Source of the DNA: an uncultured Akkermansia sp.
GTDB taxonomy: Bacteria; Verrucomicrobiota; Verrucomicrobiia; Verrucomicrobiales; Akkermansiaceae
Direction of reading: 5' to 3'
Length of the DNA: 6,533 nucleotides
NCBI GenBank assembly: GCA_904502165.1
Contig: CAJGDB010000096.1
Coordinates: 1-6,533, forward strand
Part shown: positions 6,341-6,533 of the stretch, piece by piece
How the letters are laid out: every line of letters starts with the position of its first letter
Position numbering within the stretch: the first letter of the stretch is position 1
Notes under the pieces: model-generated
Told to the model about the DNA's origin: nothing
The model's input: only the letters and a program-made list of their open reading frames with translations
Databases searched by the model: none
Translations under genes and position numbers: made by a program

Positions 6341-6533
6341 TTACGCCTTGAGAGCAGCACCCTCCTTGGCCTCGATTGCCTTCTTGGCCTGTTCGAAAAC
6401 AGCCTTGAAAGCCTCCGGGTTGGCGATAGCCAGCTCGGACAGGGACTTGCGGTCCAGATCGATGTTGGCGGCCTTGAGACCCTCCATGAAACGGGAGTAG
6501 GTCAGACCGAGGGGACGCACGGCGGCGGAGATA
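6341..6533 (-). CDS. rplT: 50S ribosomal protein L20, C-terminal part (partial)
   Basis: The gene runs in from the right edge and ends at the TAA at 6341-6343, leaving 63 residues. They read ISAAVRPLGLTYSRFMEGLK, then AANIDLDRKSLSELAI, then NPEAFKAVFEQAKKAIEAKEG. This is the C-terminal half of L20, which binds 23S rRNA early in large-subunit assembly. The RI-AA-R-GL-YS-F---L pattern and LDRK.L..LA are family hallmarks. The tail after FEQAKKAI is a few residues longer than in E. coli L20, which is common. In most bacteria the gene lies downstream of infC and rpmI, which would be to the right of this window. Confidence 0.92.
   Translation of the reverse strand, partial: ISAAVRPLGLTYSRFMEGLKAANIDLDRKSLSELAIANPEAFKAVFEQAKKAIEAKEGAALKA

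Overview
The window reads as ordinary bacterial chromosome: GC-rich, densely packed, with every supported gene on the minus strand. Read in transcription order, from the right edge to the left, it holds the C-terminal end of ribosomal protein L20, a HIT-family nucleotide hydrolase, a GH31 alpha-glucosidase, a soluble PAS-domain histidine kinase, TrmB, Tgt and YajC. The protein sequences and the near absence of Shine-Dalgarno sites suggest a Verrucomicrobiota-like (Akkermansia-like) gut bacterium. That placement is an impression from the sequences and was not tested by a search.

Three transcription blocks can be inferred. Block 1 is rplT, closed by a GC-rich hairpin at about 6265-6307. Block 2 (6138 down to 2262) is HIT, GH31 and histidine kinase. 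It has a sigma-70-like promoter directly in front of the HIT gene, and its genes overlap or nearly touch. Block 3 (2166 down to 133) is trmB-tgt-yajC. It has a very good promoter (TTGACT, 17 bp, TACAAT), overlapping gene ends, and a perfect 8-bp hairpin just after yajC. The left edge (1-107) is noncoding and carries a small array of ATTTCAC direct repeats.

Block 3 joins two tRNA-modifying enzymes (m7G46 and queuosine at position 34) to a Sec translocase accessory protein; yajC next to tgt is a common bacterial arrangement. Block 2 joins intracellular alpha-glucoside breakdown to a cytoplasmic sensor kinase with no response regulator in view.

The points most worth following are these. (1) Tgt keeps its catalytic residues but has lost all four ligands of the structural zinc site. 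(2) The two visible promoters both place the expected transcription start about 3 nt before the ATG, implying leaderless or nearly leaderless mRNAs. (3) There is a regularly spaced ATTTCAC array at the left edge. I found no mobile element, CRISPR array, tRNA or rRNA gene, and no clearly new multi-gene system.
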